A stretch of 64,000 nt of DNA from assembly GCF_963853665.1 (NCBI RefSeq), contig NZ_OY970459.1:1736001-1800000 (forward strand), given 5' to 3'. Both the position numbers and the translations under genes were made by a program. Below the pieces are notes generated by a model, which saw only the letters and a program-made list of their open reading frames with translations, had not been told where the DNA came from and did no database searches. The stretch is from Mycobacterium decipiens. Its GTDB lineage: Bacteria; Actinomycetota; Actinomycetes; Mycobacteriales; Mycobacteriaceae. Shown in pieces: positions 18,637 through 27,952 of the stretch (positions within the stretch are counted from its first letter, which is position 1; every line of letters begins with the position of its first letter).

Positions 18637-20040
18637 GTGACCCGGGTACCGGCGGTGGTCGTCGCCGCCCCCTGGTCGGGCAGCGGTAAGACCACGGTCG
18701 CGACGGGTTTGATCGGAGCCCTCCGGCAGGCGGGCCACGCTGTCGCGCCATTCAAGATAGGTCCGGATTTTATCGACCCCGGTTACCACGCGATGGCCGC
18801 GGGAAAGCCCGGCCGCAATCTCGACCCGGTACTGGTGGGGGAGCGGCTCATCGGCCCGCTGTACGCGCATGGCGCCCGTGGCGCGGACATCGCGGTGATC
18901 GAAGGGGTGATGGGTCTGTTCGACGGGCGCATCGCGCCGGATGCGACCACCCCGGCATCAGGGTCCACCGCGCACGTCGCCTCGCTGCTGGGCGCCCCGG
19001 TGATCCTGGTGGTCGACGCCCGCGGCCAGAGCCACAGCATTGCCGCACTGTTGCACGGCTTTTCCACTTTCGACACCGCGACTCGGGTCGGCGGCGTCAT
19101 CCTCAACCGGGTCGGGTCGGCCAGGCACGAGCAGGTGCTGCGACAAGCCTGCGAACAGGCCGGTGTCCCGGTGCTGGGCGCCATACCGCGTACCGCTGAA
19201 TTGGAGCTGCCGGCACGGTATCTGGGCCTCGTCACCGCCGTCGAGTACGGCCGTCGGGCACGGCTGGCGGTCGAGGCGATGACGGCAGTGATCCGCCGCC
19301 ACGTCGACCTTGCCGCGGTGCTTGCGCACGCGCGAAGCCGCGCCGTCGCCGATCCGTGGGATCCGCCCACGGCCGTGGGTGGGACGGCCGCCCACGCCAC
19401 CGTGGCTCTGGCCGCGGGCAGGGCCTTCACCTTCGGCTATACCGAACATGCCGAGCTACTGCGGGCTGCCGGCGCACATGTGGTCGACTTCGACCCGCTC
19501 GTCGACCCACTACCGGAAGCTACCGAGGCGGTGCTGTTGCCCGGCGGGTTCCCCGAGCAGTTCACCGCGGAACTGTCCGCCAACGATCTCGTGCGCCGGC
19601 AGATCAACGAACTGGCCGCGGCCGGCGCTCCGGTGCATGCCGAATGTGGGGGCCTGCTCTTTCTGGTTTCTGAACTCGACGGACACCCGATGTGCGGAGT
19701 GCTGTCCGGGTCGGCACGGTTCACCGATCGCCTCACCTTGGGCTATCGCGACGCCGTCGCCGTCGCCGATTCGGCGCTCTATTCGGCCGGCCAGCGGGTG
19801 GTTGGACATGAATTCCACCGGACCGCAGTCACATTCACCGATAGCTATCACCCGGCGTGGGTGTTCCGAGGCCAGGACGAGGATGCCGTGCGAGATGGCG
19901 TCGTGCGGGCCGGAGTGCACGCGTCGTATCTGCACACCCATCCGGCCGCGACACCCGGAGCGGTGGTGCGTTTCGTCGCACACGCCGCCGCTCGTCGAAC
20001 GAAACGGCACTGCAAAAGAAGTGGGGTGAAGCGCAATTGA
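18637..20040 (+). CDS. cobB: Cobyrinic acid / hydrogenobyrinic acid a,c-diamide synthase
   Basis: This encodes 467 residues (Rv2848c is about 457). The N-terminal half is an ATP-binding domain of the dethiobiotin-synthetase fold with A-P-W-S-G-S-G-K-T-T and V-G-P-D-F-I-D-P-G-Y-H (here I-G-P-D-F). The C-terminal half is a class I glutaminase domain with L-L-P-G-G-F-P-E and the Cys in H-A-E-C-G-G-L, and the His in H-T-H-P-A. It amidates the a and c side chains of the corrin ring using glutamine. The GTG at 18637 gives the family N-terminus; the frame is open back to 18505 but that part overlaps cobO. The last ~12 residues (R-R-T-K-R-H-C-K) are unlike H37Rv. Confidence 0.93.
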   Translation: MTRVPAVVVAAPWSGSGKTTVATGLIGALRQAGHAVAPFKIGPDFIDPGYHAMAAGKPGRNLDPVLVGERLIGPLYAHGARGADIAVIEGVMGLFDGRIAPDATTPASGSTAHVASLLGAPVILVVDARGQSHSIAALLHGFSTFDTATRVGGVILNRVGSARHEQVLRQACEQAGVPVLGAIPRTAELELPARYLGLVTAVEYGRRARLAVEAMTAVIRRHVDLAAVLAHARSRAVADPWDPPTAVGGTAAHATVALAAGRAFTFGYTEHAELLRAAGAHVVDFDPLVDPLPEATEAVLLPGGFPEQFTAELSANDLVRRQINELAAAGAPVHAECGGLLFLVSELDGHPMCGVLSGSARFTDRLTLGYRDAVAVADSALYSAGQRVVGHEFHRTAVTFTDSYHPAWVFRGQDEDAVRDGVVRAGVHASYLHTHPAATPGAVVRFVAHAAARRTKRHCKRSGVKRN

Positions 20041-20226
20041 TTACTGCTCTGGTCCTCACAGCAGCTCGGTTGGGCGAGAGGCAGGCACGCGAAAGCGGAT
20101 CGGTAGTTTTGGCGGTCTAGTGTTTTGGGGATAGCGGGGTGGGATTGGCCGGAAGGGGCGTCGGCAAAGCGCAGTAGATGGCGAGCACGTTGTGCACGCC
20201 ACTAACCGCTAAGGGGGGTAAGGAAC

Positions 20227-20325
20227 TTGGCCGCATCTGAGGTCGGCGATGGTGATTCGGTTGGCAATTGCGCGGTTCGTGATAGTGGTGCGGTAGCGCA
20301 GATTGTGTCGGGCAGTCTGCGATGA
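20227..20325 (+). CDS. Possible 32-codon upstream ORF coupled to the PPE gene
   Basis: A TTG at 20227 lies 6 bases after a strong purine run (GGGGGGTAAGGA) and opens 32 codons with no recognised domain. The stop TGA at 20323-20325 overlaps the PPE ATG at 20322 in an ATGA arrangement. This suggests a translated leader peptide coupled to the PPE gene, but it could be chance, because the best ribosome site in the region may simply mark an old or degraded gene. The other 186 bases between cobB and this ORF hold nothing I recognise. Confidence 0.3.
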   Translation: MAASEVGDGDSVGNCAVRDSGAVAQIVSGSLR

Positions 20326-21402
20326 CCGCTCCTGGCTGGTTTGCTTCGCCGCCGGAAGTTCATTTCAGCGGCACTGACCGGCGGGTCGGGGCCGGCTTCG
20401 CTGGTGGCGGCAGCGGCGGCGTGGAATTCGCTCAGTACCGAATATGCTTCGGCAGCAGAAGAACTCAATACGGTGCTGGCTGGGGTGCAAGGTGAAGCTT
20501 GGCAGGGTCACAGCGCTGAAAGTTATGTCGCGGCGCATCTGCCGTATCAAGCGCAGCTGACTCAAGCCAGCGTGGCTAGCGCGGCGGCGGCGGCCCAGCA
20601 TGAGGTCGCGGCGACGGCCTATGTGAGTGCGGTGGCGACGATGCCGACATTGAGTGAGTTGGCGACCAATCACGCCGCACACGCGATGTTGGTCGGGACG
20701 AACTTTTTTGGGAGCAATACGATTCCGATTGCGGCGAATGAGGCCGACTATGCGCGGATGTGGGCCCAGGCCGCCACCACGATGGGCGTCTACGAGACGA
20801 CCGCCACTGCGGCGTTGGCCGCAATGCCGACCGTCCCATTTCCGCCAGCGATCGTTAAGCCTGGTATGGGTGCGGTTGGCGATATAGGAACCATCGGAGT
20901 CCATGGCGGCGCTGTGGAAATCGGCCGCAGCTGCGAACTGTTCCTAGTAGCGCTGACCACGATTTGGGGACTGATCGCGCAAATCGTGCACATAATCATG
21001 CTAATCGGGCGTGGCCTGCTTAATGTGTTGGTCTACACGCTCATATCGTCGGGTGGGGAGCTAGTCTACTTGCTGGTCAGCGGTTTCGAAGCACTAGCGG
21101 CGCAGACTGATTTCATTATTGCGGGTTTGACCGTAGCGGCTGACGCGGTTGGCGGGGTTGCCGCTACGAGTGGGGTGCCTACTGGGTTGCCGCTGCCACT
21201 AGCGCTGGGGTTAGCCGCCGGCGTCAATTACGCGTCGCAGTTGGACGAATATGCTGAGGTATTGGATCAAGGTGCTGGGATCGTGGGGTTTGCTGGTACC
21301 GCTTCGTCGCCGATCGCTGCTGGTGCTTCGGGGTTGGTCACGTTGGGCGGTGAGTTCGGTGCTGGTCCGCCGCTGCCGATGCTGCCGGCGACGTGGCACT
21401 AG
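20322..21402 (+). pseudogene. PPE family gene with a +1 frameshift near codon 15
   Basis: The ATG at 20322 reads [14 protein letters not shown], the classical PPE opening, then runs out of frame. The correct continuation ([12 protein letters not shown]) is in the next frame. Removing one T from the TTT at 20363-20365 restores S-P-P-E-V-H-S-A-A-L-T-G-G and a single protein of about 359 residues. The restored protein has the W-Q-G turn (G-E-A-W-Q-G), the N-F-F-G-x-N-T-I-P-I motif and a hydrophobic C-terminal half without an SVP motif. Intact PPE proteins pair with a PE protein and leave through ESX-5. A frame starting at TTG 20341 could give an N-truncated product lacking the PPE residues. No such gene is known to me between cobB and cysG in H37Rv. 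Confidence 0.82.
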
Positions 21403-21411
21403 GCTTGCTGG

Positions 21412-22608
21412 GTGACCGAGAACCCCTATCTGGTCGGGTTGCGGCTGGCCGGCAAGAAGGTCGTCGTGGTTGGCGGGGGCACGGTCGCCCAGCGCCGGCT
21501 GCCCCTGCTTATCGCCAGCGGTGCCGACGTCCACGTGATCGCCCCGACGGCCACCCGCGCCGTCGAGGCGATGGATCAGATCACCTTGTCGGCGCGTGAC
21601 TACCGCGACGGCGACCTCGACGGAGCCTGGTATGCGATCGCGGCAACCGATGATGCGCAGGTGAACGCGGCGGTCGTCGCCGAGGCGGATCGCCGCCGGA
21701 TCTTTTGCGTCCGGGCCGACATTGCGGTCGAGGGGACCGCGGTCACCCCGGCGTCATTCAGCTATGCGGGGCTGTCGGTGGGCGTGCTGGCCGGCGGTGA
21801 GCACCGCCGGTCGGCGGCGATCAGGTCCGCGATTCGCGAGGCTCTGCAGCAGGGCCTCATCACCGCAGAGAGCTCCGACGTTGTCCGCGGCGGGGTGGCG
21901 CTGGTCGGCGGCGGCCCCGGCGATCCCGAGCTGATCACCGTCCGCGGTCGACGGCTGCTCGCCCAGGCCGATGTCGTGGTCGCCGACCGGCTCGCGCCCC
22001 CCGAACTGCTCGCCGAGCTCCCCCCACACGTCGAAGTCATCGACGCCGCCAAGATCCCTTACGGCCGCGCCATGGCCCAGGATGCGATCAACGCGATCAT
22101 GATCGATCGGGCCAGAGCCGGCAGGTTCGTGGTCCGCCTCAAAGGCGGCGACCCGTTCGTGTTCGCCCGGGGTTATGAAGAAGTACTGGCATGCGCCGAC
22201 GCCGGAATTCCGGTGACCGTGGTGCCGGGTGTGACGAGTGCCATAGCCGTGCCCGCGTTGGCGGGTGTTCCGGTGACTCACCGGGCCACAAATCATGAAT
22301 TTGTGGTGGTCAGTGGTCATTTCGCGCCCGATCATCCCGAATCGTTAGTGAATTGGGACGCTTTGGCCGCAATGTCGGGCACCATTGTTTTGCTGATGGC
22401 GGTCGAACGCATCGAACTTTTCGTCCACGTCCTACTCAAGGGCGGCCGACCTGCGGATACGCCGGTGCTGGTGGTTCAGCACGGAACGACCGCCGCTCAA
22501 CAGACGTTGCGGGCTACCCTTGCCGACACGCCGGAAAAGGTCCGTGCAGAGGGGATCCGACCTCCCGCGATCGTCGTCATCGGCGCCGTCGCGGCATTCG
22601 GGGTTTAA
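21412..22608 (+). CDS. cysG: Siroheme synthase-like fusion (precorrin-2 dehydrogenase / uroporphyrinogen-III methyltransferase)
   Basis: This encodes 398 residues (Rv2847c is about 405). The N-terminal ~150 residues form the NAD-binding dehydrogenase/ferrochelatase part, with V-V-V-G-G-G-T-V-A-Q-R-R and A-A-T-D-D-A-Q-V-N. The C-terminal ~240 residues are the SAM-dependent methyltransferase, with L-V-G-G-G-P-G-D-P-E-L-I-T, V-V-A-D-R-L, R-L-K-G-G-D-P-F-V-F and V-P-G-V-T-S-A. It turns uroporphyrinogen III into precorrin-2 and on to siroheme, the cofactor of sulfite and nitrite reductases, and supplies the corrin path. GTG start at 21412; it begins nine bases after the PPE stop. Confidence 0.95.
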   Translation: MTENPYLVGLRLAGKKVVVVGGGTVAQRRLPLLIASGADVHVIAPTATRAVEAMDQITLSARDYRDGDLDGAWYAIAATDDAQVNAAVVAEADRRRIFCVRADIAVEGTAVTPASFSYAGLSVGVLAGGEHRRSAAIRSAIREALQQGLITAESSDVVRGGVALVGGGPGDPELITVRGRRLLAQADVVVADRLAPPELLAELPPHVEVIDAAKIPYGRAMAQDAINAIMIDRARAGRFVVRLKGGDPFVFARGYEEVLACADAGIPVTVVPGVTSAIAVPALAGVPVTHRATNHEFVVVSGHFAPDHPESLVNWDALAAMSGTIVLLMAVERIELFVHVLLKGGRPADTPVLVVQHGTTAAQQTLRATLADTPEKVRAEGIRPPAIVVIGAVAAFGV

Positions 22609-22641
22609 ACAATTCTTAAGATTACTGTAGGGTAACCCGCT
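22609..22641 (+). promoter_or_regulatory. Short efpA leader with GGGTAACCC palindrome
   Basis: The 33 bases between cysG and efpA are AT-rich at first (AATTCTTAAGATTACTG) and then contain the perfect palindrome GGGTAACCC at 22630-22638, ending three bases before the efpA ATG. TAAGAT or TTACTG could serve as a -10 element. The palindrome covers the ribosome-binding region, so a bound protein or RNA fold there would affect translation. No regulator can be named from the sequence. Confidence 0.3.
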
Positions 22642-24234
22642 ATGACGGCTCTCAACGACACTGAGCGGGCGGTCCGTAACTGGACGGCTGGACGCCCAGA
22701 ACGTCCGGCCCCGTCGCGTTCATCGCGCTCGGAGGAGACCGCCTCAGAGCGCCCCAACAGGTATTACCCGACGTGGTTACCGTCTCGCCGCTTTATTGCC
22801 GCGGTCATCGCGATCGGTGGAATGCAGCTGCTGGCGACCATGGACAGCACCGTCGCCATCGTCGCGCTTCCTAAGATTCAGAACGAGCTGAGCCTGTCCG
22901 ATGCCGGCCGCAGCTGGGTGATCACCGCCTACGTGTTGACCTTCGGCGGGTTGATGCTGCTCGGTGGCCGCCTCGGCGACACCATCGGACGCAAACGCAC
23001 GTTTATCGTCGGCGTCGCGCTGTTCACGATCTCGTCGGTGCTATGCGCGGTTGCCTGGGATGAGGCGACGCTGGTCGTTGCGCGGTTGTCACAGGGTGTG
23101 GGCTCGGCGATCGCATCGCCGACCGGTCTGGCGCTGGTGGCGACCACGTTCCCCAAGGGGCCGGCCCGCAACGCCGCAACGGCGGTGTTCGCCGCGATGA
23201 CCGCGATCGGGTCGGTGATGGGCCTGGTGGTTGGCGGAGCGCTGACCGAGGTGTCATGGCGGTGGGCGTTTATGGTGAACGTGCCGATCGGGCTGGTGAT
23301 GATCTACCTGGCCCGCACCGCGCTGCGGGAAACCAACAGGGAGCGGATGAAGCTCGACGCTACCGGAGCCATACTGGCCACGCTGGCCTGCACAGCCGCC
23401 GTATTCGCCTTCTCGATCGGCCCGGAAAAGGGCTGGCTATCAGGCATCACCATCGGTTCGGGCCTGGTGGCCCTGGCGGCCGCCGTGGCGTTCGTCATCG
23501 TGGAGCGCACCGCCGAGAACCCTGTCGTGCCGTTCAAACTGTTCCGCGACCGCAACCGGCTGGTCACCTTCGCCGCGATCTTCCTGGCCGGTGGCGTTAT
23601 GTTCAGCCTGACGGTGTGCATCGGCCTGTACGTCCAGGACGTCCTGGGCTACAGCGCGCTGCGCGCGGGTGTCGGCTTCATCCCGTTCGTCATCGCGATG
23701 GGAATCGGCCTGGGTGTCTCCTCACAGCTGGTGTCGCGGTTCTCGCCGCGGGTGTTGACGATCGGCGGCGGATACCTGCTATTCGGCGCCATGCTGTACG
23801 GCTCGTTCTTCATGCACCGTGGCGTGCCCTACTTCCCGAACCTGGTCATGCCCATCGTCGTCGGCGGGATCGGCATCGGCATGGCCGTCGTCCCGCTGAC
23901 CCTGTCGGCGATCGCCGGCGTCGGCTTCGACCAGATCGGCCCGGTATCGGCGATGACACTGATGCTGCAGAGCCTGGGCGGGCCGCTGGTGCTGGCCGTC
24001 ATCCAGGCCGTGATCACCTCGCGGACGTTGTACCTGGGCGGTAGCACCGGCCCGGTGAAGTTCATGAACGACGCCCAGCTGACCGCGCTCGACCACGGCT
24101 ATACCTATGGCCTGCTGTGGGTGGCCGGCGCGGCCGTCATCGTCGGCTGTGCGGCGTTGTTCATCGGGTACACCCCGGAACAGGTCGCCCACGCGCAGGA
24201 AGTCAAGGAAGCCATCGACGCCGGAGAGCTGTAG
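22642..24234 (+). CDS. efpA: MFS multidrug efflux transporter (14-TM, QacA-like)
   Basis: This encodes 530 residues, identical in length to EfpA (Rv2846c). A hydrophilic ~50-residue N-terminal tail precedes about 14 hydrophobic segments. Drug:H+ antiporter motifs are visible: L-D/M-D-S-T-V-A-I-V-A-L-P (motif D1) in the first segment, G-G-R-L-G-D-T-I-G-R-K-R (motif A) between segments 2 and 3, and G-S-V-M-G-L-V-V-G-G (motif C-like). It exports hydrophobic drugs across the inner membrane and is essential or near-essential in M. tuberculosis. The ATG follows cysG by 33 bases. Confidence 0.96.
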   Translation: MTALNDTERAVRNWTAGRPERPAPSRSSRSEETASERPNRYYPTWLPSRRFIAAVIAIGGMQLLATMDSTVAIVALPKIQNELSLSDAGRSWVITAYVLTFGGLMLLGGRLGDTIGRKRTFIVGVALFTISSVLCAVAWDEATLVVARLSQGVGSAIASPTGLALVATTFPKGPARNAATAVFAAMTAIGSVMGLVVGGALTEVSWRWAFMVNVPIGLVMIYLARTALRETNRERMKLDATGAILATLACTAAVFAFSIGPEKGWLSGITIGSGLVALAAAVAFVIVERTAENPVVPFKLFRDRNRLVTFAAIFLAGGVMFSLTVCIGLYVQDVLGYSALRAGVGFIPFVIAMGIGLGVSSQLVSRFSPRVLTIGGGYLLFGAMLYGSFFMHRGVPYFPNLVMPIVVGGIGIGMAVVPLTLSAIAGVGFDQIGPVSAMTLMLQSLGGPLVLAVIQAVITSRTLYLGGSTGPVKFMNDAQLTALDHGYTYGLLWVAGAAVIVGCAALFIGYTPEQVAHAQEVKEAIDAGEL

Positions 24235-24383
24235 TCCGCGATTCTGCTCCATTCCCGTCTAGCGTCACGTCAGAGTGGCGGTCGGGCGCGGGCGTGGCAC
24301 CAGTGTGACGCTCGTCGCGACCCGCGGCGCCCAGCAGGGACACTAAACAGCCGCGCCCGCGGCCACGGCTAGGCTTGCCCGCT

Positions 24384-26132
24384 GTGATCACCCGGATGTC
24401 CGAGCTGTTCCTGCGCACCTTGCGCGATGATCCCGCCGACGCCGAAGTGGCCAGCCACAAGCTGCTGATCCGAGCCGGCTACATTCGGCCCGTCGCGCCC
24501 GGGCTGTACAGCTGGTTGCCGCTGGGGCTGCGGGTACTGCGCAACATCGAACGTGTCGTCCGCGAAGAGATGAACGCGATCGGCGGACAGGAGATCCTTT
24601 TCCCGGCCTTACTGCCGCGAGCGCCGTACGACACAACCAACCGGTGGACCGAATACGGCGAAGGGGTGTTTCGGCTCAAGGACCGCCGCGGCAACGACTA
24701 CCTGTTGGGCCCCACCCACGAAGAGCTGTTCACTCTGACGGTGAAGGGTGAGTACAGCTCCTACAAGGACTTTCCGCTCACGCTGTATCAAATCCAGACC
24801 AAATACCGGGACGAGGCGCGGCCGCGGGCCGGCATCCTGCGCGCCAGGGAGTTCGTCATGAAGGACTCCTACTCCTTCGACATCGACAGCGCTGGACTCA
24901 AGGCGGCCTACCACGCGCACCGGGAGGCCTACCAGCGCATATTCGATCGGCTTGAGGTGCGCTACGTCATCGTGTCCGCGGTCTCGGGCGCGATGGGCGG
25001 TAGCGCCTCAGAAGAGTTCCTGGCTGAGAGTTCGATCGGCGAGGACACCTTCGTGCGGTGTCTGGAGTCGGGTTATGCGGCCAACGTCGAAGCGGTTATC
25101 ACCGCGCGCCCGGAGACACTGCCCATCAACGGGCTGCCCGAACCGGTGGTCCACGACACCGGCGACACCCCAACCATCACCAGCCTGGTGGCCTGGGCAA
25201 ACGAGGCTGATCTGGGCCGCACCGTCACAGCCGCGGACACCCTGAAGAACGTCCTGGTCAAGGTTCGCCAGCCGGGCGGGGACTGGGAGCTGCTGGCCAT
25301 CGGCGTGCCCGGCGATCGTGAGGTCGACGACAAGAGGCTTTGCGCTGCGCTCGAACCTGCCGACTACGTATTGCTCGACGACGACGACTTCGCCAAGTAT
25401 CCGTTCCTGGTCAAAGGCTATATTGGACCGAAAGCATTGCGGGACAACGACGTTCGCTATCTCGTCGACCCGCGCATAGTCGACGGCACCAGCTGGATCA
25501 CTGGGGCGGACGAGCCCGGCCGGCATGTCGTCGGATTGGTGGCCGGCCGCGACTTCACCGCCGACGGCACCATCGAGGCCGCCGAGGTGCGGGCGGGCGA
25601 CCCGTCTCCGGACGGCGCCGGTCCGCTGGTCCTGGCGCGCGGCATCGAGATCGGGCACATCTTCCAGCTCGGTCGCAAATACACCGATGCTTTCACCGCC
25701 GACGTGCTCGGCGAGGACGGCAAGCCGGTGCGGCTGACCATGGGCTCCTACGGCATCGGGGTTTCCCGCCTGGTCGCGGTCGTTGCCGAGCAGCAGCACG
25801 ACGAGCTGGGTTTGCGCTGGCCGTCGGCGGTCGCGCCGTTCGATGTCCACCTGGTGATCGCCAACAAGGACGTCGAGGCTCGAGCCGGGGCCACCGCGCT
25901 GGCCGGCGATTTGGATCGGCTGGGTGTTGCGGTGCTGCTGGACGACCGACCGGCATCGCCCGGCGTCAAGTTCAAAGACGCCGAGCTGTTGGGTATGCCC
26001 TGGATCGTCGTGGTGGGGCGCGGCTGGGCAGACGGCGTGGTCGAGCTGCGCGACCGCTTCAGCGGTCAGACACGTCAGCTGGTCGCCGGCGCCTCGCTGG
26101 CCACCGATCTCGCAGCGGCTATTTCCGGGTGA
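24384..26132 (+). CDS. proS: Prolyl-tRNA synthetase (bacterial type with editing domain)
   Basis: This encodes 582 residues, the length of Rv2845c. It is a class II synthetase: motif 1 region around [10 protein letters not shown], motif 2 [20 protein letters not shown], and motif 3 [10 protein letters not shown]. The insert between motifs 2 and 3 (residues ~220-400) is the YbaK-like editing domain that removes Ala-tRNA(Pro), followed by the anticodon-binding domain (V-H-L-V-I-A-N-K-D). The GTG at 24384 matches the H37Rv N-terminus V-I-T-R-M-S; the frame is open nine bases further up. The 149-base gap before it holds no gene. Confidence 0.96.
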   Translation: MITRMSELFLRTLRDDPADAEVASHKLLIRAGYIRPVAPGLYSWLPLGLRVLRNIERVVREEMNAIGGQEILFPALLPRAPYDTTNRWTEYGEGVFRLKDRRGNDYLLGPTHEELFTLTVKGEYSSYKDFPLTLYQIQTKYRDEARPRAGILRAREFVMKDSYSFDIDSAGLKAAYHAHREAYQRIFDRLEVRYVIVSAVSGAMGGSASEEFLAESSIGEDTFVRCLESGYAANVEAVITARPETLPINGLPEPVVHDTGDTPTITSLVAWANEADLGRTVTAADTLKNVLVKVRQPGGDWELLAIGVPGDREVDDKRLCAALEPADYVLLDDDDFAKYPFLVKGYIGPKALRDNDVRYLVDPRIVDGTSWITGADEPGRHVVGLVAGRDFTADGTIEAAEVRAGDPSPDGAGPLVLARGIEIGHIFQLGRKYTDAFTADVLGEDGKPVRLTMGSYGIGVSRLVAVVAEQQHDELGLRWPSAVAPFDVHLVIANKDVEARAGATALAGDLDRLGVAVLLDDRPASPGVKFKDAELLGMPWIVVVGRGWADGVVELRDRFSGQTRQLVAGASLATDLAAAISG

Positions 26133-26144
26133 GGCATCGGGTAG

Positions 26145-26633
26145 CTATTCGTTGCCGCCGGGGAACGCCGCGGTGATGGGCCAGGCGCCCAGCACCCGGT
26201 TCCAGCGGGTGGCCAGCACCGCGCTCTCGGTCAGAGCCGTCGAGGCGAACGCCCGGTCGTCGGCAGTCCCGGCGTGCTCGACGACCGCCCGCCAGGCTGT
26301 TGCCCCGTCGTTCTCCATCCGCACTGCCAGCCGTGCCGCATCGGCCGCGCTGCCGACCTGCATGGGCAACTGGTACCCGGCGGCGGCGACCGGGGCGGTG
26401 ACCCCGCGGGCGGCGAGCATCGCGATCACGTCGTCCCGACGGTGGCGGTGTTGGTTCAAGGCTTCCACCACCAAGGAGTTGACGCTTAGGGGCGACAGCG
26501 CGGACACGATGCCGTAGCCGTAAATGGTCGCGTGTTCGACGGCAAGGGCATCGCACAGCGCCTCGGTGTCGGCACTGGTGGCGGTGGGGGACCGCTTCGG
26601 TGTGGCAACCGGGGTGGGCTCGGAGGTGGTCAT
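26145..26633 (-). CDS. Ferritin-like DUF4439 protein
   Basis: This encodes 162 residues, the length of Rv2844. After a Pro/Thr-rich start the sequence is four helical stretches with regularly placed acidic and His residues (E-H-A-T-I-Y-G-Y-G, E-A-L-N-Q-H-R-H-R-R-D-D, E-N-D-G-A-T-A-W, T-E-S-A-V-L-A-T-R-W), the pattern of the DUF4439 ferritin-like group. The full di-iron E-x-x-H set is not obvious, so metal binding is uncertain. It overlaps the upstream lipoprotein-like gene by four bases (ATGA), so the two are coupled. It converges on proS, with 12 bases between the stops. Confidence 0.85.
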   Translation of the reverse strand: MTTSEPTPVATPKRSPTATSADTEALCDALAVEHATIYGYGIVSALSPLSVNSLVVEALNQHRHRRDDVIAMLAARGVTAPVAAAGYQLPMQVGSAADAARLAVRMENDGATAWRAVVEHAGTADDRAFASTALTESAVLATRWNRVLGAWPITAAFPGGNE

Positions 26634-27175
26634 ATCGACGGGCCTCCAGGCACCAGCGCGACCGTGTAGGACGCGGTGCAGGACGCGGCTATCGAGGCGA
26701 GCAACCCTGCCCGGTAGCCCGATGACTTGGTCACCAGGCGACTGGCTTCCTCGGCTGATGTGCGCAGCGAATCGATCACGTCGGATACCGGCGGCGGTGG
26801 TGGTGGCGGCGAGGCTGGGTCGGTTGGGCTGGGGCTGGAGCTGCTCGTTTCGCTCGTCGCGGACGCCAGCTTGCCGGCGGCCCGGGCGATCTCGGTTGCC
26901 AGCGCGCGCGCATGAGCGGTGCGCTGGGTGGCGACCACGGTCAGCGCGGCGGCGACCTGTGGCGGGATCCCGATGGCTCCGGCGGCGGCAGCGGCCAGCG
27001 CACCGTCGTGCCGTGCCTGGTCCAACGGCGTAATTAGCTCTTCCACCGCGGGTGTCTTGGGTGCGGACTCGCCGCAGGCGGACCCGACCACTCCCAGGGC
27101 AGCGAGAACGGCGCCACTGGCAAGCACACGTCGTCGGTTCGTGAGCCAGTTGGTGACGGGTACTGCTCTAGGCAC
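26630..27175 (-). CDS. Exported, probable lipoprotein (ferritin-like relative)
   Basis: This encodes 181 residues, as in Rv2843. The N-terminus has a twin-arginine-like N-R-R-R-V-L-A followed by a hydrophobic stretch and G-S-A-C-G-E, an imperfect lipobox with Cys at about residue 34. Export by Tat and lipid anchoring are therefore likely but not certain. The mature part is Ala-rich helix with a Ser/Pro-rich tract (S-S-S-P-S-P-T-D-P with a run of prolines) in the middle. It is coupled to the downstream DUF4439 gene and may form an exported partner of it. The function is unknown. Confidence 0.8.
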   Translation of the reverse strand: MPRAVPVTNWLTNRRRVLASGAVLAALGVVGSACGESAPKTPAVEELITPLDQARHDGALAAAAAGAIGIPPQVAAALTVVATQRTAHARALATEIARAAGKLASATSETSSSSPSPTDPASPPPPPPPVSDVIDSLRTSAEEASRLVTKSSGYRAGLLASIAASCTASYTVALVPGGPSI

Positions 27176-27400
27176 AGCAATATCCTGCCATCAGAAAGAC
27201 ACCGCTACGAAGGTAGGCACGACGCGGTGACACGATGACGGCACGATCACGACGTCATTGGTGATTCCTGGCGTATCGTTGGTAGCTGGTCCTCCCGGAT
27301 ACTTTCCGGACGCTGGCTGCTGCGTGCCGGTGGGACGCCGGGGGGCGCCGTGGTGGTGACATCCGCCAGTGTCCGGACAACTCAAGATGAGGAGCTCGCC

Positions 27401-27952
27401 GTGACCACCGGGCTACCTTCGCAGACGCAGGTGATCGAGCTACTCGGTGCAGATTTCGCGCGCGCCGGCTACGAGATCGAAGACGTGGTCATCGACACCC
27501 GGTCTCGCCCGCCGCGGATTGCGGTGATTGCCGACGGTGACACCCCCCTCGACCTGGACACGATAGCCACATTGTCCCGCCTGGCATCGGCTTTGCTGGA
27601 CGGCTTGGACAGCGCGAACGGCATTCGGGGCCGCTACCTACTCGAGGTCAGTTCTCCTGGCGTAGAACGTCCGCTGACCAGCGAAAAGCACTTCCGCCGC
27701 GCCCGTGGTCGCAAGGTGGAACTGACGTTGTCGGACGGATCGCAACTGACCGGCCGGGTCGGCGCGACGGGCGGTGACACGGTGGCGTTGGTGGTCCGGC
27801 AAGAGCGGGACTGGGTTGTCCGCGAAATCCCGCTTCCTGAAATCGTGAAAGCTATTGTCCAGGTTGAGTTTTCGCCGCCAGCCCCGGCGGAGTTAGAACT
27901 GACCCAGTCTTCCGAGATGGGGCTGGCCCGCGGGACGGAGGCCGGAGCATGA
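27401..27952 (+). CDS. rimP: Ribosome maturation factor RimP
   Basis: This encodes 183 residues, as in Rv2842c. The N-terminal domain carries the RimP features G-x-E-I-E-D-V-V-I (here G-Y-E-I-E-D-V-V) and [14 protein letters not shown], and the C-terminal part is the SH3-like barrel. It helps 30S subunit assembly. The GTG at 27401 is preceded by GAGGAG and gives the expected length; the frame is open to 27350. It is the first gene of the rimP-nusA-ylxR-infB-rbfA transcript, and the 225 bases shared with the divergent lipoprotein gene hold the promoter. Confidence 0.94.
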   Translation: MTTGLPSQTQVIELLGADFARAGYEIEDVVIDTRSRPPRIAVIADGDTPLDLDTIATLSRLASALLDGLDSANGIRGRYLLEVSSPGVERPLTSEKHFRRARGRKVELTLSDGSQLTGRVGATGGDTVALVVRQERDWVVREIPLPEIVKAIVQVEFSPPAPAELELTQSSEMGLARGTEAGA

